From contig CAWEAS010000008.1 of NCBI GenBank assembly GCA_963807015.1, forward strand, positions 899,481 through 963,480: DNA of 64,000 nucleotides. Reading direction: 5' to 3'. Positions 16,351 to 26,440 of this stretch are shown here, piece after piece. The notes beneath the pieces were generated by a model that was not told the origin of the DNA, searched no databases, and worked only from the letters and a program-made list of their open reading frames with translations. The first letter of the stretch is position 1. Each line of letters opens with the position of its first letter. A program made the position numbers and the translations under genes. Source of the stretch: JAJPKK01 sp963807015 (lineage in GTDB: Bacteria; Pseudomonadota; Alphaproteobacteria; Rhizobiales; Xanthobacteraceae).

Positions 16351-19300
16351 GCACCGGCAATAACGGCATCAGGCTCACCGGTGTGGGCACCATGTTTTAC
16401 ATGTACAACCGCGACGGCACCTCAAGCTATGCGCTGAACGCCTGGGGCAACCTGGGCGGCGCCAGGATGTACGACAGCCTCAACGGCGGCAGCACCTGGA
16501 ACGAGGACATCCTCCTGCAGGGCGGCAAGGTGGGCATCGGCGGGCTCGGCGGCACTTCCCCGACGGCGCTGACCGCGACTTTGCAGGTGTCGGGCAGTTT
16601 CATTGTGTCCACCAGCAGCGAGAACACCACGCCGACGATTTACGCCGGGACGAACGGCAATGTGGGGATTGGGACGACGGCACCGTCGCAGCCGCTTGAG
16701 GTCAAAGGCCGTGTGCGGGTGACCGCTTTGGCTCCGGGGGATGCTTCCTCGGTCGTCGAGATGAAGAACAACGCCGGGAGCATCGGCTATTTCTACCTCG
16801 ACAATAGCGGCAACTATTTCTTCCAGACGCCGAGTGAAACCACCGGCACGCCCGCAATGGCACTCCTCAACGGCGGCAACGTGGGGATTGGGACGATCAG
16901 CCCGAGTTTTCAGGGCATCAATACGCCGGTGCTGACCCTGGCCAATGCGACGGGCTCCGGCAGGGGGCCGAGCACCGAGTACGTTTGGCAAAGCAATTCC
17001 ATCCCCAGCTCGAGCGAGGTTGGCGTTCTTCGCTTCATGACCGGCGCCACTCCCGCTCAGGTGGCGGCCATTGCCGTAAATACCGATGGAAGCATTGATT
17101 CCGGCCAGATTAAATTCTTCACCCAGGCGCACGGAGCCTCGATTACTCAGGTCATGAGCATCCAATCGTCCGGCAACGTCGGCATCAGCACCACCAACCC
17201 CAATGCCACGCTGGATGTGAACGGCACGATTTCAGCGACGAATGTTTACGTGACCGCGACCACCGGCACGGTGAGCGCGACCTATGGGTATTTCAAGTAC
17301 ATCTCGGCGAGCAGCATCACGGTGGGGAGTTGCTCGGGGTGCGGCGGGGCCAGCGGCGACCGGATCGTGTCCGGCACCAGCAGCGTGGTGGTGAACAGCG
17401 CCACCAGCACCATCAGCGTGACGGTGGCCAATGTGACCACCGGGTATTTCGACAGCTCGGGGCGGCTGGTGGTGCCGGGGATTTCGGTGACGACCGCGCA
17501 GACCAGCGTGACCAGCCTTTATGCCAGCGGCGGGGTCGGCATCGGATTAACGGGCCCCGTGGATAAATTGAGCGTGCAGGGAACTTCTAACGGGGTCGAG
17601 ATGAGTGTCTTGCGGCTCTCGAATAACGGTTCCGGTCCTGCTGGCTCGGGAATCGAATTCGCCGGCGTGTACTCCGGCAGCGATCCTGAGAACGCAGTGA
17701 CCGCCGGCCGTGTTGGTGGCCTCACGACCAATGCTGGAACAAAGTTCGGCAATCTCATCTTTGAGACATCAAATGGCGGCCTCGCTGAGCGCATGCGCAT
17801 CGATGGCTACGGTAACGTCGGCATCAGCACCACCACGGCCACCTATCCGCTGGAGGTGAACGGCATCATCAGCGCGACCGGCTTGTATGTGACCAACACC
17901 ACGGGCACGGTGAGCGCGACGTATGGGTATTTCAAGAACATCTCGGCGAGCAGCATTACGGTGGGGAGTTGCTCGGGGTGCGGCGGGGCCAGCGGCGACC
18001 GGATCGTGTCCGGCACCAGCAGCGTGGTGGTCAATAGTGCCACCAGCACCATCAGCTTCACTACGGCCGGGGTGGTGAGCAGCTATATTGATTCCTCGGG
18101 GCGCCATGTGGTGCCGGGGATTTCGGTGACCACCGCGCAGACTTCGGTGACCAGCCTGTATGCCAGCGGGAACATAGCGATTGGCGCGACCAGCGCGAGT
18201 TTGATTGGCGTAGGGGCCGGCGGGATTGAAGTCTCCGCAACGGTGGCTGACCTCCGTTTGCAAAATACCCTTTCCGCCTTTGAACTCGAAAGCATCGGAT
18301 CGTCCGGAAACTTCGGGCTCTATGACGTTACCGAAGGGGCTTACCGCTTGTATGTTACTTCTTCGACTGGCTATATCGGCATCTCCACGACCACGCCGAA
18401 TGCCTCGTTGGATGTCAACGGGACTATTTCGGCGACGAACGTTTACGTGACCGCGACGACGGGCACGGTGAGCGCGACGTATGGGTATTTCAAGAACATC
18501 TCGGCGAGCAGCATCACGGTGGGGAGTTGCTCGGGGTGCGGCGGGGCCAGCGGCGACCGGATCGTGTCCGGCACCAGCAGCGTGGTGGTGAACAGCGCCA
18601 CCAGCACCATCAGCGTGACGGTGGCCAACGTCACCACCGGGTATTTCGACAGCTCGGGGCGGCTGGTGGTGCCGGGCGTGTCGGTGACCACCGCGCAGAC
18701 CAGCGTGACCAGCCTGTATGCCAGCGGCGGGGTCGGCATCGGCACGACAGGTCCAGCCGGCAAACTGGACGTTGAAGGTGGTATCCTAACGGTAGGAGAC
18801 AGAGGAGATGGTTGCTGTGCACAGTTGAATCTCGACGAGAATAGTCACGGAGTCGGAAAAGATCTGTGGTCGTTATACGCCAATAACAACGGTAACTTTT
18901 ATATCTACCAGCAATACAATGCCAGCGGCGCGGCCGGGCTCGGTCAGTGGTTCAATATTCTGAACAACGGCAACGTCGGCATCGGGACGACGGCGCCTGT
19001 GACGCAACTGGCAAATACGGCAGCCAATATTACGGATTCGGTGGGTGGTTACGGTCTTACCGCCACCAGCATCGGCTGGTCGACGAGTGCGACCGGATAC
19101 GTGGTCGGTTTCGCGAACCTGGGCACATCGGCGAATGAAAACGGCTTTGTCGTCAATACGGCGGGCGCGGGTTCGGGCAATGAAATACTCGCGCTCGACT
19201 CCGGAGGCACCAACCGTTTCCTGGTTCGTGGGGACGGCAACGTGGGCATCGGCACCACAAACCCCAACGCCAAGCTGGAAGTGAACGGGCTGGTATCGGA

Positions 19301-22300
19301 TACGGGAGAACTCATTACCGGCGGCCTGCAGCAAGGCAGCGGGTTTGCCTACCTCGGGGCATACAATACCCAGGGGTATCCGGCATTCCAAAGCGTCGGC
19401 ACGATCTTCAGCTGGAACTTCACCGGCGGCTCGGCCGAGAACGACATCTGGAATGCCGTCAACCCGGCGACGTGGCCCAGTACCGGCTTCCGGTTTTTGC
19501 AGCAGACCAGCGCGACGACCGCGCGGGATTTGATGTTCATCCGGCAGGACGGGAATGTCGGCATCGGCACGACCAGCCCGCTGGCGCCGAACGCCAAGCT
19601 GGAGGTGAACGGCATCATCAGCGCGACCGGCTTGTATGTGACCACCACCACGGGCACGGTGAGCGCGACGTATGGGTATTTCAAGAACATCAGCGCGACC
19701 AGTTTGAGCGTGGCTGGGGCGACGCTGCCGTCGGGTTCGGGCGCGGCCGGGTATGCGGCCTACTGGAGCGGCACGAATACGCTCAGTTACGACAACACCG
19801 CCAATGGGCAATTCTATTGGGACAGCACCAACCACCGGCTGGGGATTGGGACGGCGGCGCCCGATAAGCCGCTGGAGGTCAGCGGCAGCGCGCATATCGG
19901 CAACGATCTCATCCTAACGCGCACCGACGGTTTTGCCACGGCGTCCATTGTGGTTGATAACGCGAGCACCACCGCCATCAACCTGTCAAAAGCCGGCGGC
20001 GGGAATATCAATAGCATCACCCTTGCCGCCACGACGACGACGATGAGCGGCAATGCGGTCGCCACCGGCAGCGTCACCGCCGGCGCGAATGCGATTTTGT
20101 GCTCGTCCTGCGCGGCGGGCTACTACCAGGACGGCACCAACGGCGCCTACCGCGCGATTGTCCCCAGCAGCACCACCACGGGCTACTACTTCCAGGGCAA
20201 CAGCGGCTCCAACAACACCATGTATGTGGGCCTGGGCGGCACCTATAACGGCAGGGTCGGCATCGACAACGTTGGCCCGGCCTACGCGCTCGATGTAGCG
20301 GGCGATGCCCGGGCCAACAGTTTCATCGTCAACGGCGGCGGCGCCTGGACGCCGGGCGCGATTTACTCCGACGCCAACTGGGGCATGCTGTTCCGGCCCG
20401 CGGTGAGCGGGAGCATCGCCGGGTTCGGCTTCGAGAACTACGGCAGCAGCGCCACCCTGATGAGCATTTTGAACAGCGGCAACGTGGGTATCGGCACGAC
20501 GACGCCGGGGGTGGCCCTTGAGGTCCACGGCTCGGCTGCGTGGGGCGTGGCCAAGATCATCGGCACCGGCACGAACGTCGAGTCCGATCTCGCCTTCCGT
20601 TCGTCGAACGTTTCGGACGGCGCCGCCGGTGATTACCTGATTGGCACCAACATCGGCGGCACGCCCGCGAATACCTTTTCAATATACAATCCCGGGTCCG
20701 GGGCCAACGTGTTCGCTATCTCAGCCACCAGTGGCTATGTCGGCATCGGCACGACCAACCCCTACGCCAAGCTGGAGGTGAACGGCCTGGTGTCGTCGAC
20801 CGGGGTGGCCATCACCAACGGGGATCTGACCATCAACAGTGACGGCGGGGTCTACCGAGGCAACGGCGACAACGCCAACTTCTCGACCGTAGACACGGCG
20901 GTTGAGTCGTGGTGGGGGCTCGGGTTCAAGAGCACCTGCTGTACCAGTGTGAGTGCGACCTACCCGATTTTCTTCGATACGCGCTCCGGGTACGCCGCCT
21001 TTGCCGGAACGATTTCCGCCAGCAGCTTCGTGGGCAACGGCTCGGGGCTGACCGGCATTACGCCCGGCGCGGCGGGCACCACCACGCAAATGCAGTACAA
21101 CAACAACGGCACATTGGCCGGCGGCGCGGTATACTACGTCAGTTCAAGCGGCAACCTCGGCGTCGGCCAGAGCGCGCCCAACGGCAAGCTCGACGTTTAC
21201 AACACCGGCGACAACGGCGACGGCATCGTCATCGCGCCGGACCTAAACGGCGACAACAGCATCAGCATTCAGTCCTATATCGACACCCACTGGAGCGACC
21301 GCACGACTTACGCCAGCGGCTGCTGCAACGTGCTCAACATTGACCATGATGTCGGCACCGTCCATATCGGCAATACCGTTGATGGGGATACGGTTGACAT
21401 AGACACCAACCTGTTCGTGGCCAATAACCTCACCTTCACTCCCGCCAACCCGTCGATTACCAGCGGCGGCTCGTACATCACCGTGCCCTATGGGTTCTAT
21501 CTCTCCGGCGGCACGACCTATGACCAGACGCAATTCAAGGCGCGGGCGGGCATTAGCAACGATACAGGCACTTACCTCGAACTGGACGGCGGTACGAGCA
21601 GCACGACCTACGTCAACGGCAGCCTCGGGGTTGCCACCAGCAGCCCCGGCGAGCCGCTGGATGTGAACGGCATCATCCGCTCAAATAACGACATCATCTC
21701 GTCCGCCGCCGGGGCCGACGGCGGCAACATCCGGATGATCGGCGGCAATTACGGCGCCTTCTTCAGGAATGACGGGAGTTATACGTACCTTTTGTTCACG
21801 GCGTCGGGCAGCCAATATAGTACCTGGAACACACTCAGGCCCTTCACGGTCAATGATGGCAACGGCAGCGTCAGCATGGCTAACGGCGTGGCGATGAGTG
21901 GCGGGGTAACCGTCGACACCCTGACAGCATCCGGCCTGACTTACGCCCAGGGCGGGCTTGAGTTCCCAGAGAACACCTGGATGTACGCGCCGGGCGGGGT
22001 CAGCCGCAACTTGTACATCGGCCCTGCCGACATGTACTGGGAGCTGGGTGGGGCCGGGTCGTTCCACTTCCGCAACTCCTCCGATGGCGATATCGCCACC
22101 ATAGATTTGTCGGGGAACATCCACGCTCCCAGCGTGATCTACACCTCGGATCGGCGGCTGAAGAAGAACATCCGGCCGCTGACCGGCGGGCTGGCGATCA
22201 TGGACGGGCTCAACCCGGTGCGCTTCAACTGGATCAAGGGCCCGGCCGATGAGCATGTCGGTTTGATTGCCCAGGACGTGCAGAAGGTCGTGCCCGAGGC

Positions 22301-22448
22301 GGTGAGCGTCGGCAAGGACGCCTCGCAGACCCTGGCGGTGGACTATCCCGCGCTGGTGCCGGTGCTGGTCGAGGCCATCAAGGAGCTGAAGGCCGACAAC
22401 GATAACCTCCACCGCGAGCTGAATGAGCTGAGGAACGCCCGGCACTGA
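16191..22448 (+). CDS. Giant secreted fibre protein, C-terminal part with S74 chaperone domain
   Basis: The frame continues as GLGATTAASSTGAVQFNANN; GTG codons such as 16230 are not natural starts. About 2,085 residues of the same modules follow: NVGIGT(T/S)xPxAxLEVNG, SATxVYVTxTTGTVSATYGYF, GASGDRIVSGTSSVVVNSA. The last 110 residues are a Peptidase_S74 intramolecular chaperone domain. YTSDRRLKKNI carries the self-cleavage serine (codon 22146-22148), then HVGLIAQDVQKVVPEAV and a coiled coil ELKADNDNLHRELNEL. S74 domains trimerise fibres and then cut themselves off. The stop overlaps the next start by one base (TGATG). Confidence 0.85.
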   Translation, partial: GLGATTAASSTGAVQFNANNALGGDTNNFFWDNANKRLGLGTNSPSYALDISLSTGNNGIRLTGVGTMFYMYNRDGTSSYALNAWGNLGGARMYDSLNGGSTWNEDILLQGGKVGIGGLGGTSPTALTATLQVSGSFIVSTSSENTTPTIYAGTNGNVGIGTTAPSQPLEVKGRVRVTALAPGDASSVVEMKNNAGSIGYFYLDNSGNYFFQTPSETTGTPAMALLNGGNVGIGTISPSFQGINTPVLTLANATGSGRGPSTEYVWQSNSIPSSSEVGVLRFMTGATPAQVAAIAVNTDGSIDSGQIKFFTQAHGASITQVMSIQSSGNVGISTTNPNATLDVNGTISATNVYVTATTGTVSATYGYFKYISASSITVGSCSGCGGASGDRIVSGTSSVVVNSATSTISVTVANVTTGYFDSSGRLVVPGISVTTAQTSVTSLYASGGVGIGLTGPVDKLSVQGTSNGVEMSVLRLSNNGSGPAGSGIEFAGVYSGSDPENAVTAGRVGGLTTNAGTKFGNLIFETSNGGLAERMRIDGYGNVGISTTTATYPLEVNGIISATGLYVTNTTGTVSATYGYFKNISASSITVGSCSGCGGASGDRIVSGTSSVVVNSATSTISFTTAGVVSSYIDSSGRHVVPGISVTTAQTSVTSLYASGNIAIGATSASLIGVGAGGIEVSATVADLRLQNTLSAFELESIGSSGNFGLYDVTEGAYRLYVTSSTGYIGISTTTPNASLDVNGTISATNVYVTATTGTVSATYGYFKNISASSITVGSCSGCGGASGDRIVSGTSSVVVNSATSTISVTVANVTTGYFDSSGRLVVPGVSVTTAQTSVTSLYASGGVGIGTTGPAGKLDVEGGILTVGDRGDGCCAQLNLDENSHGVGKDLWSLYANNNGNFYIYQQYNASGAAGLGQWFNILNNGNVGIGTTAPVTQLANTAANITDSVGGYGLTATSIGWSTSATGYVVGFANLGTSANENGFVVNTAGAGSGNEILALDSGGTNRFLVRGDGNVGIGTTNPNAKLEVNGLVSDTGELITGGLQQGSGFAYLGAYNTQGYPAFQSVGTIFSWNFTGGSAENDIWNAVNPATWPSTGFRFLQQTSATTARDLMFIRQDGNVGIGTTSPLAPNAKLEVNGIISATGLYVTTTTGTVSATYGYFKNISATSLSVAGATLPSGSGAAGYAAYWSGTNTLSYDNTANGQFYWDSTNHRLGIGTAAPDKPLEVSGSAHIGNDLILTRTDGFATASIVVDNASTTAINLSKAGGGNINSITLAATTTTMSGNAVATGSVTAGANAILCSSCAAGYYQDGTNGAYRAIVPSSTTTGYYFQGNSGSNNTMYVGLGGTYNGRVGIDNVGPAYALDVAGDARANSFIVNGGGAWTPGAIYSDANWGMLFRPAVSGSIAGFGFENYGSSATLMSILNSGNVGIGTTTPGVALEVHGSAAWGVAKIIGTGTNVESDLAFRSSNVSDGAAGDYLIGTNIGGTPANTFSIYNPGSGANVFAISATSGYVGIGTTNPYAKLEVNGLVSSTGVAITNGDLTINSDGGVYRGNGDNANFSTVDTAVESWWGLGFKSTCCTSVSATYPIFFDTRSGYAAFAGTISASSFVGNGSGLTGITPGAAGTTTQMQYNNNGTLAGGAVYYVSSSGNLGVGQSAPNGKLDVYNTGDNGDGIVIAPDLNGDNSISIQSYIDTHWSDRTTYASGCCNVLNIDHDVGTVHIGNTVDGDTVDIDTNLFVANNLTFTPANPSITSGGSYITVPYGFYLSGGTTYDQTQFKARAGISNDTGTYLELDGGTSSTTYVNGSLGVATSSPGEPLDVNGIIRSNNDIISSAAGADGGNIRMIGGNYGAFFRNDGSYTYLLFTASGSQYSTWNTLRPFTVNDGNGSVSMANGVAMSGGVTVDTLTASGLTYAQGGLEFPENTWMYAPGGVSRNLYIGPADMYWELGGAGSFHFRNSSDGDIATIDLSGNIHAPSVIYTSDRRLKKNIRPLTGGLAIMDGLNPVRFNWIKGPADEHVGLIAQDVQKVVPEAVSVGKDASQTLAVDYPALVPVLVEAIKELKADNDNLHRELNELRNARH
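17263..18741 (+). repeat. Three near-identical DNA repeats inside the fibre gene
   Basis: A block of roughly 265-285 bp recurs at about 17263-17545, 17893-18180 and 18453-18741. Each encodes TGTVSATYGYF, SCSGCGGASGDRIVSGTSSV and TTAQTSVTSLYASG. The landmark GTGGGGAGTT falls at 17322, 17961 and 18519. Between copies lie unrelated variable segments. Identity is high enough at the DNA level for recombination between copies. Confidence 0.85.
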
Positions 22449-24631
22449 TGCGCCTGTTGCTGGCCTGCGCGTTCTTCCTGCTGACGGTCGGCGTGCATGC
22501 GGCGTGCAGTTCGCCCAGCGGCGTGGCCGGGCAGCAGGTGTGGGACAGCACCAACTCCCGCATGGATTTCTGCAACGGCTCCAGCTGGGTATCGCTGGAG
22601 GGCTCCGACACATCGGCCGGCTGCGCCACGGCGTATCTGATGACCACCAGCAGCAGCCTGCCGATGTACTGCAGCGAAGGAGGCACCACCCAGCGGATTT
22701 ACCTGACCAGCGGCACCAGTTGGACTGTGCCCGGTAACTGGAACTCCACCAGCAACACCATCGAGGTCATCGGCGGCGGGGCGGGCGGCGCCACGCTGTC
22801 CGGCGTCAACCAGGGCGCGAACGGCGGCGGCGCCGGGGCCTATTCCAAGAACGTCAACATGACGCTGACGCCGGGGGCAACGGTTTATTACCAAATCGGT
22901 TCGGGCGGCGCGGCGAATAATCCCGGAGGCGACACCTGGCTGAACGCAGCGGCCAACTCGGCGCCGGCCTCCAGCACGAACGGCGTTCTGGCCAAGGGCG
23001 GCACCATCACAACCGGCGGGGCGTCAGCCTCCGGCGTTGGCGGAACCAAATACTCCGGCGGGAACGGCGGGACCGGCATTGCGGTCAACGACAGCGGCGG
23101 AGCGGGCGGCGGCGGGGCGGGCGGGCCGTCCGGCAACGGCGCGAACGGCGCCAACGTGGTGACCACGTCGGCCGGGGGCGGCGGCGGCGGTGGCGCCTCG
23201 GGCGGAACGGCGGGCTCCAGCAACAGCACCAACACGGGCGGTGCCGGCGGTAACGGGCCATTGGGCAGCGGTGGGGGTGGTTCGGGCTCACCCGGCAGCA
23301 ACGGCGGCGGCGGCGGCGGGCAGTCCATTACCGGCGGCGGCGGCAGCGGCGGCGCCGGCGGCCCGGGCACCGACTGGGACAGCTCGCACGGCGCCGGCGG
23401 AGGTGGCGGCGGGGGCGGCGGCACGCCGAGCAGTTCTCCGGGCACCGGCGCGGGTGGCGGCCTTTACGGCGGCGGCGGCGGCGGCGGCGCCACGGCCTAC
23501 AACGGCATTGATGCCGCCGGCGGCGCGGGTGCGCAGGGGGTTATCGTCATCACATACACACCGGTCCAGCACTGGGTGAAGATGAGTTGCGGCACCGTCA
23601 TCGGCGGCTGCTCGACCGCCGGGCAGGTGACCTGGAACGCCACCTCCAGCACCCTGCAATACTGCAACGGCACCAACCAGCTGCAAATGGGCGGCGCCTG
23701 CAGTCTTACCCAGCGGATTTACCTGACCAGCGGGACCAGTTGGACCGTGCCCAGCGATTGGAAGTCCACCAGCAACACCATCGAGGTCATCGGCGGCGGC
23801 GGCGGTGGTGGTAACACTCAAGCTGGCGGCGGGGGTGGCGGATATTCAAAAATCTCGAACCTTTCGCTGACCCCGGGCGGTAGCGTCACCTACCAGGTCG
23901 GCGCCGGCGGCGCCGGTGCTGTGGCCTCCGGCAGTCCATTGAGCGGCAGCACGGGGGGCGACACCTACTTCAACGGAACCGGCACGACCTGCGCCGCCCA
24001 GTCGGTTTGCGCGAAAGCAGGGGGTGGCGGCATTGTCGGCAGTTCCGGCGGCGCCGGCGGGGCTGCCGCTTCGGGGGTGGGTACGGTCAAGAATTCCGGC
24101 GGGACCGGCGGAATTGCAGCGGTAGTCGGAGGTTCCGGCGGCGGCGGTGCGGGCGGGCCGAACGGTGCCGGCGCCAACGGAGGTTCTACCGGGGCTGGCT
24201 TGGGGTCCGGCGGATCGGGCGGCGGCGGTAACGGCGGCGGCAGCGTCGGTTCGTCAAACACCACCGGTGGTGTCGGCGGCGTGGGCGGCAATAACAGTTC
24301 CGGTTCCGGGGGCGGCGCGGGCGGGGCCTCGGGCGTGAACGGATCGCCGGGCACGAACGGCGGCGGCGGCGGCGGCGGGCAAGGCAACACCGGCGGCTTC
24401 CCGGGCATAACCTCCGGCGGTAACGGCGGTGCGGGCGTGGAATGGGATGCTTCGCACGGTTCCGGCGGCGGTGGTGGCGGCGGCGGCGGCGGCAGCTCGG
24501 GCACAGCGGGAGCGGCCGGTAACGGCGGTCTCTATGGCGGCGGCGGCGGGGCCGGCGGTGTTGTCGGCGCCTCAGCCCAGCCCGGCGGCACCGGCGGCCA
24601 GGGCATTATCGTCATCACCTATGGGCCGTGA
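22448..24631 (+). CDS. Secreted glycine-rich protein with duplicated module
   Basis: A 727-residue protein with a signal peptide MRLLLACAFFLLTVGVHA before ACSSPSG. It has two units, each a short Cys/Trp module (WDSTNSRMDFCNGSSWV; WNATSSTLQYCNGTNQL) followed by QRIYLTSGTSWTVP, NTIEVIGGG, a long Gly/Ala/Ser stretch and G(I/V)IVITY. This is the glycine-rich domain found beside tail-fibre-like and surface proteins. Several long GGG runs suggest polyglycine-type helices. Its start overlaps the stop of the giant fibre, so the two are made together. A surface or fibre-tip role is inferred. Confidence 0.8.
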   Translation: MRLLLACAFFLLTVGVHAACSSPSGVAGQQVWDSTNSRMDFCNGSSWVSLEGSDTSAGCATAYLMTTSSSLPMYCSEGGTTQRIYLTSGTSWTVPGNWNSTSNTIEVIGGGAGGATLSGVNQGANGGGAGAYSKNVNMTLTPGATVYYQIGSGGAANNPGGDTWLNAAANSAPASSTNGVLAKGGTITTGGASASGVGGTKYSGGNGGTGIAVNDSGGAGGGGAGGPSGNGANGANVVTTSAGGGGGGGASGGTAGSSNSTNTGGAGGNGPLGSGGGGSGSPGSNGGGGGGQSITGGGGSGGAGGPGTDWDSSHGAGGGGGGGGGTPSSSPGTGAGGGLYGGGGGGGATAYNGIDAAGGAGAQGVIVITYTPVQHWVKMSCGTVIGGCSTAGQVTWNATSSTLQYCNGTNQLQMGGACSLTQRIYLTSGTSWTVPSDWKSTSNTIEVIGGGGGGGNTQAGGGGGGYSKISNLSLTPGGSVTYQVGAGGAGAVASGSPLSGSTGGDTYFNGTGTTCAAQSVCAKAGGGGIVGSSGGAGGAAASGVGTVKNSGGTGGIAAVVGGSGGGGAGGPNGAGANGGSTGAGLGSGGSGGGGNGGGSVGSSNTTGGVGGVGGNNSSGSGGGAGGASGVNGSPGTNGGGGGGGQGNTGGFPGITSGGNGGAGVEWDASHGSGGGGGGGGGGSSGTAGAAGNGGLYGGGGGAGGVVGASAQPGGTGGQGIIVITYGP

Positions 24632-24686
24632 GGAAATACTAATAATACTGTTTGAGATAATAGGTTTAGCATGTTAGTGGGACAAT

Positions 24687-24869
24687 ATGACTGCAAGGTA
24701 CGATATTCGACAGGATTCAGACGGCTGGGCTATTTACGATATCCGCAACGGTTTGCCCGCTGCGGTCAATGACGTGCTCCAGGTTGGGCTTGCCTTCGAA
24801 AACGCCGACGATCTGGCCGATCTTTTAAATCTTCTCCGTTCCGAGCAGGCCCTGGCCACCCTGCACTAA
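24687..24869 (+). CDS. Small conserved hypothetical protein
   Basis: A 60-residue acidic protein, MTARYDIRQDSDGWAIYDIR, with ENADDLADLLNLL at the end. It resembles short proteins seen in Bradyrhizobium and Rhodopseudomonas that have no known role. It lies 55 bases after the glycine-rich gene on the same strand and may be in the same transcript. Confidence 0.55.
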   Translation: MTARYDIRQDSDGWAIYDIRNGLPAAVNDVLQVGLAFENADDLADLLNLLRSEQALATLH

Positions 24870-24887
24870 CTCGGTTAGCGGCGCTGT

Positions 24888-26282
24888 CTACCCCGCACGG
24901 TCTGTTGCGAGCGTCGCCGCATGGTGGTTCTTGGAAGGATCGAGTGCAGCGAACGGGATCCGGAGTTCGTATATCAAGCCACCCGGCTCGTAATTCAGCG
25001 TGACCTGCCGCCCGAACTTTTTTACCGAATCGAGCAGGATGGTGGTGCCGAATCCTTTCTGGGTCGGGCCAACCACGGGCGGCCCTCCGGTTTCCTTCCA
25101 GAGGAAGACGAACTGCCCATCTCCATCAGGGCGCTCAACCCTGCCCTCAATCTCCACGTGACCGGCCGGTGAGGAGAGCGCGCCGTACTTGACTGCGTTT
25201 GTTGCCAGCTCATGCACGATAAGGGCAAAGTTCTGAGCTGCGGATGCGTTCACGAAAATATCGCATCCGGTGAGGCTCACGTTTTTTGGGAATCCCGCCA
25301 GCGACTGGGCGACAATTTCTTTGAGTGGCGCTCCCTCCCATGCGGCGTTCGCCAACATTGCATAGGCGCGCGCCAAGGCCGCCAACCGGCCGTTGAGGGT
25401 TTCCTTTGCTTCCGAAAGGGTCTGCCCCTCAGCCAGGCTCCTCGATGCGATTGCCTGTATGACCGTAAATAGATTTTGCGAGCGGTGGTACAACTCGTTC
25501 GTAAGGAACTGCTGCCGCTCCTGCGCCTGCTTCCGTTCGGAGATATCGATGACCGTGGCCAGTATGCCCGTCCTGCCGTTCTGAGCGACCGGATTAAGGC
25601 CAATCTCAATCGCGAATTCACTGCCGTCCTTGCGCTTGCCCCGCAGGTCTCGTCCGACGCCCATGGCGCGGGCTTTGGGATTACGGATGAAAGCCTCACG
25701 TAGCGCCCTGTGTGTCTGTCTTTTTTCAGCAGGCACAAGCAACTCAACTTGCTGGCCTACAAGATCCCGGCGGTCATATCCGAACTGCCTTTCAGTGCTC
25801 TTATTGACCAGCTTGATGACGCCCTGCTCGTCGATGACCACGATGCCGGTCGGGGCGGATTCGATGAGGACGCGGACGTTCTGCTCCTGCCCCAGGATGC
25901 GTTCGATGGCACCGTTAAGTAACGAGACCAGAATAACATTCACGCCCGCTACCGAAATGAACAGCAGCAGCGAAATTGCTTCCTGCCTACCCAGGTTGAA
26001 TGTGAATGCGGGCGGGATGAAGAGAAACCAAGCTGCCACGGCAGCAAGCAATGTAGCTACCACGCCGGGCCAAAACCCGCCTGCGAGCGTGGCGATGATG
26101 ATGGCGGGATAGTAGGTAATGAACGGGACATCCTCCGTGACCTGACCGCCGATGGCCTGCCGGATCAACGTCGCCGCGGCCACCATGCCTGCCGCGACAC
26201 CGTACGCCGCAATCGGATTGCGCCGCACGCGGAGCATGCGATCAATCACGCCGTGATTTCTGAGCGCGCTGGAAAACGGCAT
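24888..26282 (-). CDS. HWE-type sensor histidine kinase with DUF4118 and PAS
   Basis: A 464-residue membrane kinase. Four hydrophobic segments (about residues 25-45, 55-75, 76-92 and 103-122) form a KdpD-like DUF4118 region with the ITYYPAIIIATLAGGFWPG signature. A PAS domain (about 135-250) follows, then the phospho-acceptor H266 in ELYHRSQNLFTVIQAIA, an N box VHELATNAVKYGAL and FLWKETGGPPV near the end, as in the HWE/HisKA_2 class. These kinases often sense light, oxygen or general stress. There is no response regulator beside it. It is convergent with the fibre operon. Confidence 0.9.
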   Translation of the reverse strand: MPFSSALRNHGVIDRMLRVRRNPIAAYGVAAGMVAAATLIRQAIGGQVTEDVPFITYYPAIIIATLAGGFWPGVVATLLAAVAAWFLFIPPAFTFNLGRQEAISLLLFISVAGVNVILVSLLNGAIERILGQEQNVRVLIESAPTGIVVIDEQGVIKLVNKSTERQFGYDRRDLVGQQVELLVPAEKRQTHRALREAFIRNPKARAMGVGRDLRGKRKDGSEFAIEIGLNPVAQNGRTGILATVIDISERKQAQERQQFLTNELYHRSQNLFTVIQAIASRSLAEGQTLSEAKETLNGRLAALARAYAMLANAAWEGAPLKEIVAQSLAGFPKNVSLTGCDIFVNASAAQNFALIVHELATNAVKYGALSSPAGHVEIEGRVERPDGDGQFVFLWKETGGPPVVGPTQKGFGTTILLDSVKKFGRQVTLNYEPGGLIYELRIPFAALDPSKNHHAATLATDRAG

Positions 26283-26440
26283 GGAAGCCCCCGAGGCCCA
26301 TCATAGGTTATGGGTGGAAGGATTCCAGACCTGCCGGGCGCTGCTTAAGCCGGTTCACCGGGCCGCCCCGGAGCGCGCATGGCGAAATCGCGACCCCTCT
26401 TGGAAATGGCAGAGTATTGGTGCGACCAGCCGCAGGACGG

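Noticed and set aside
17263..18741. CRISPR-like array, because of regularly recurring repeats
   Set aside because: Repeats are about 270 bp, coding, in frame and irregularly spaced; no cas genes.
12835..22448. Prophage tail-fibre region
   Set aside because: Signal peptides on both the fibre and its partner, and no terminase, capsid, portal or tail genes nearby.
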